A stretch of 64,000 nt of DNA from positions 291,417-355,416 of the forward strand of contig NZ_JMSQ01000001.1 in assembly GCF_000696575.1 (NCBI RefSeq). The letters are read 5' to 3'. The translations under genes and the position numbers were made by a program. The stretch is from Siccibacter colletis. GTDB lineage: Bacteria > Pseudomonadota > Gammaproteobacteria > Enterobacterales > Enterobacteriaceae. Below the pieces are notes generated by a model. It was not told the DNA's origin and did no database searches. It was given only the letters and a program-made list of their open reading frames with translations. Each line of letters begins with the position of its first letter. The first letter of the stretch is position 1. Shown here piece after piece: positions 63,108 to 64,000 of this stretch.

Positions 63108-63713
63108 TCAGGGTTGGGAAAGGGATGGCACAACGGGGGGGGCGGGCCCGGCGTTGCCGGGAACCGGCGTTGCCGGGAACCGGCGGTACAGGGTTGAAAG
63201 GCCAATATCGAACAGGATCGCCACGCGCTGGCGCGATTCGCCGGCGGCCAGCAGCCTGCCCACCTGCGCCCACTGCGCCTCGGTCAGCTTCGGGCGACGC
63301 CCGCCAATCCGCCCCTGCGCTCGCGCCGCCGTCAGCCCGGCCCGGGTGCGTTCGACAATCAGCTCACGCTCCATCTCGGCGAGGGCGCCCATGACGTGAA
63401 AGAAGAAACGTCCCATCGGGGTGCTGGTATCAATGCTGTCGGTGAGGCTGCGAAAATTGACGCCGCGCAGCCGCAGCTCTTCAATCAGGGTCACCAGATG
63501 CCGCATGCTGCGCCCGAGCCTGTCCAGCTTCCACACCACCAGGGTATCGCCCTCGCTGAGCATGCGTAACAGCTTCTTAAGGCCGGGCCGTTCAGCGGTC
63601 TTGCCGCTGATTTTATCCTCGAAAATCAGCTCACATCCTGCGCACTCCAGCGCATTTCGCTGCAGCGCGGTGTTCTGGTCGTTTGTTGATACCCTGACAT
63701 AGCCGATAAGCAT
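63108..63713 (-). CDS. Serine recombinase, Gin/Pin-type DNA invertase
   Basis: 201 aa. The N-terminal MLIGYVRVSTNDQNTALQRN carries the active-site serine (Ser9), followed by SRDL-type residues (WKLDRLGRSMRHL) and the C-terminal helix-turn-helix (RVAILFDIGLSTLYRRFP). A 16-bp tandem repeat (CCGGCGTTGCCGGGAA from 63148) extends the C-terminus beyond the usual 185 or so residues. It inverts the adjoining tail-fibre segment and so switches host range. It sits between FI and the tail-fibre genes. Confidence 0.92.
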   Translation of the reverse strand: MLIGYVRVSTNDQNTALQRNALECAGCELIFEDKISGKTAERPGLKKLLRMLSEGDTLVVWKLDRLGRSMRHLVTLIEELRLRGVNFRSLTDSIDTSTPMGRFFFHVMGALAEMERELIVERTRAGLTAARAQGRIGGRRPKLTEAQWAQVGRLLAAGESRQRVAILFDIGLSTLYRRFPATPVPGNAGPAPPVVPSLSQP

Positions 63714-63743
63714 ACTACTCCGCCCTTCGAAAAAGGCGTAAGC

Positions 63744-64000
63744 ATGCCACGAGTGCGGGAAAGTGGGGTAATTCGGGTGAGAGAGTGGGTTCTTAAAAAC
63801 CTTGGTTTGGGGGAAGGCTCCGCGCTGCCGGTGGGTGTGCCGGTACCGTGGCCATCAGCCACCGCGCCAGCAGGTTGGCTGAAATATAACGGTGCGGCAT
63901 TCGATAAAGCGCGTTATCCAAAACTCGCTGCGGTTTATCCCAGTGGAGTATTACCCGATCTGCGCGGGGAATTTATTCGTGGCTGGGATGATGGTAGGGG
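63744..64000 (+). CDS. Alternative tail-fibre C-terminal segment (open at window edge)
   Basis: An open frame runs to the edge: LPVGVPVPWPSATAPAGWLK, then GAAFDKARYPKLAAVYPSG and LPDLRGEFIRGWDDGRG. This is the tail-collar/fibre motif found in Mu, P1 and P2-type fibres. The frame passes through the crossover site at 63790-63815, the usual position for switchable fibre segments. Whether this copy is the expressed or the silent version cannot be seen here. Confidence 0.75.
   Translation, partial: MPRVRESGVIRVREWVLKNLGLGEGSALPVGVPVPWPSATAPAGWLKYNGAAFDKARYPKLAAVYPSGVLPDLRGEFIRGWDDGR
63790..63815 (+). repeat. Invertase crossover site (gix/hix/dix type)
   Basis: 26-bp imperfect palindrome with TTC at the left end, AAACC and GGTTT around the central TT/AA core, and GAA at the right, fitting the consensus TTC-N4-AAACC-NN-GGTTT-N3-GAA. 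The partner site must be beyond the window. Confidence 0.85.

Overview
The window is enterobacterial chromosomal DNA (Escherichia, Citrobacter, Klebsiella or Enterobacter type). The signs are a P2/186-like prophage, a CP4-57-like genomic island with E. coli-type yfj/ypj genes, IS1, and attachment sites that are 3' fragments of a tRNA gene with a CAU anticodon, which looks like tRNA-Ile2 (ileX/ileY). No core chromosomal gene is present, so the species cannot be named.

Layout. (1) 1-7.9 kb is the early end of a 186-like prophage: gene A, small replication-region genes, CII, Cox/Apl, the CI repressor and integrase, with a small SOS-controlled gene at the left. (2) 7.97-50.6 kb is a 42.7-kb integrative island bounded by 57-bp direct repeats (7914-7970 and 50598-50654). 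It has its own P4-type integrase (49082-50398) and matching 12-bp arm-type repeats at both ends. Its backbone is CP4-57-like: ypjF-yfjZ-ypjJ-yfjY-yfjX-(DUF905)-yfjT-yfjS-ypjK-yfjR-yfjQ-yfjP on the left, and yfjJ-yfjI-alpA, an unknown gene, a Fic module and int on the right. (3) 50.65-64 kb is the late end of a P2-like phage: a KAP NTPase and type VI secretion (T6SS) cargo, then ogr, D, U, T, E/E', FII, FI, a DNA invertase and an invertible tail-fibre segment.

The order A-cox-CI-int-att-[island]-att-cargo-ogr-D is what tandem integration of P2-like elements in one tRNA gene would give, with the island between the int end of one phage and the ogr end of the next.

The cargo slot of the island (15.4-44.5 kb, between yfjP and yfjJ) holds the main point of interest: a 28-kb leftward cluster of two SNF2-like helicases, two giant DUF1998 helicases, a UvrD-like helicase with a RelE-like N-terminus, a 1640-residue adenine methyltransferase, a PLD-like nuclease and a 460-residue protein of unknown family. 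The SNF2/methyltransferase/DUF1998/PLD set resembles class 1 DISARM, but DrmA and DrmB appear fused and three or four extra genes are present. The most upstream gene has lost its N-terminus to an IS1-linked deletion that also left only the 3' end of an hsdM gene, so this copy may be partly inactive.

The right-hand phage carries a decaying Hcp/DUF2778 effector set (frameshifted effector, split hcp, an hcp-Nu1 chimera) and an intact-looking peptidoglycan amidase with a DUF3828 immunity-like partner. These lie between the attachment site and ogr.
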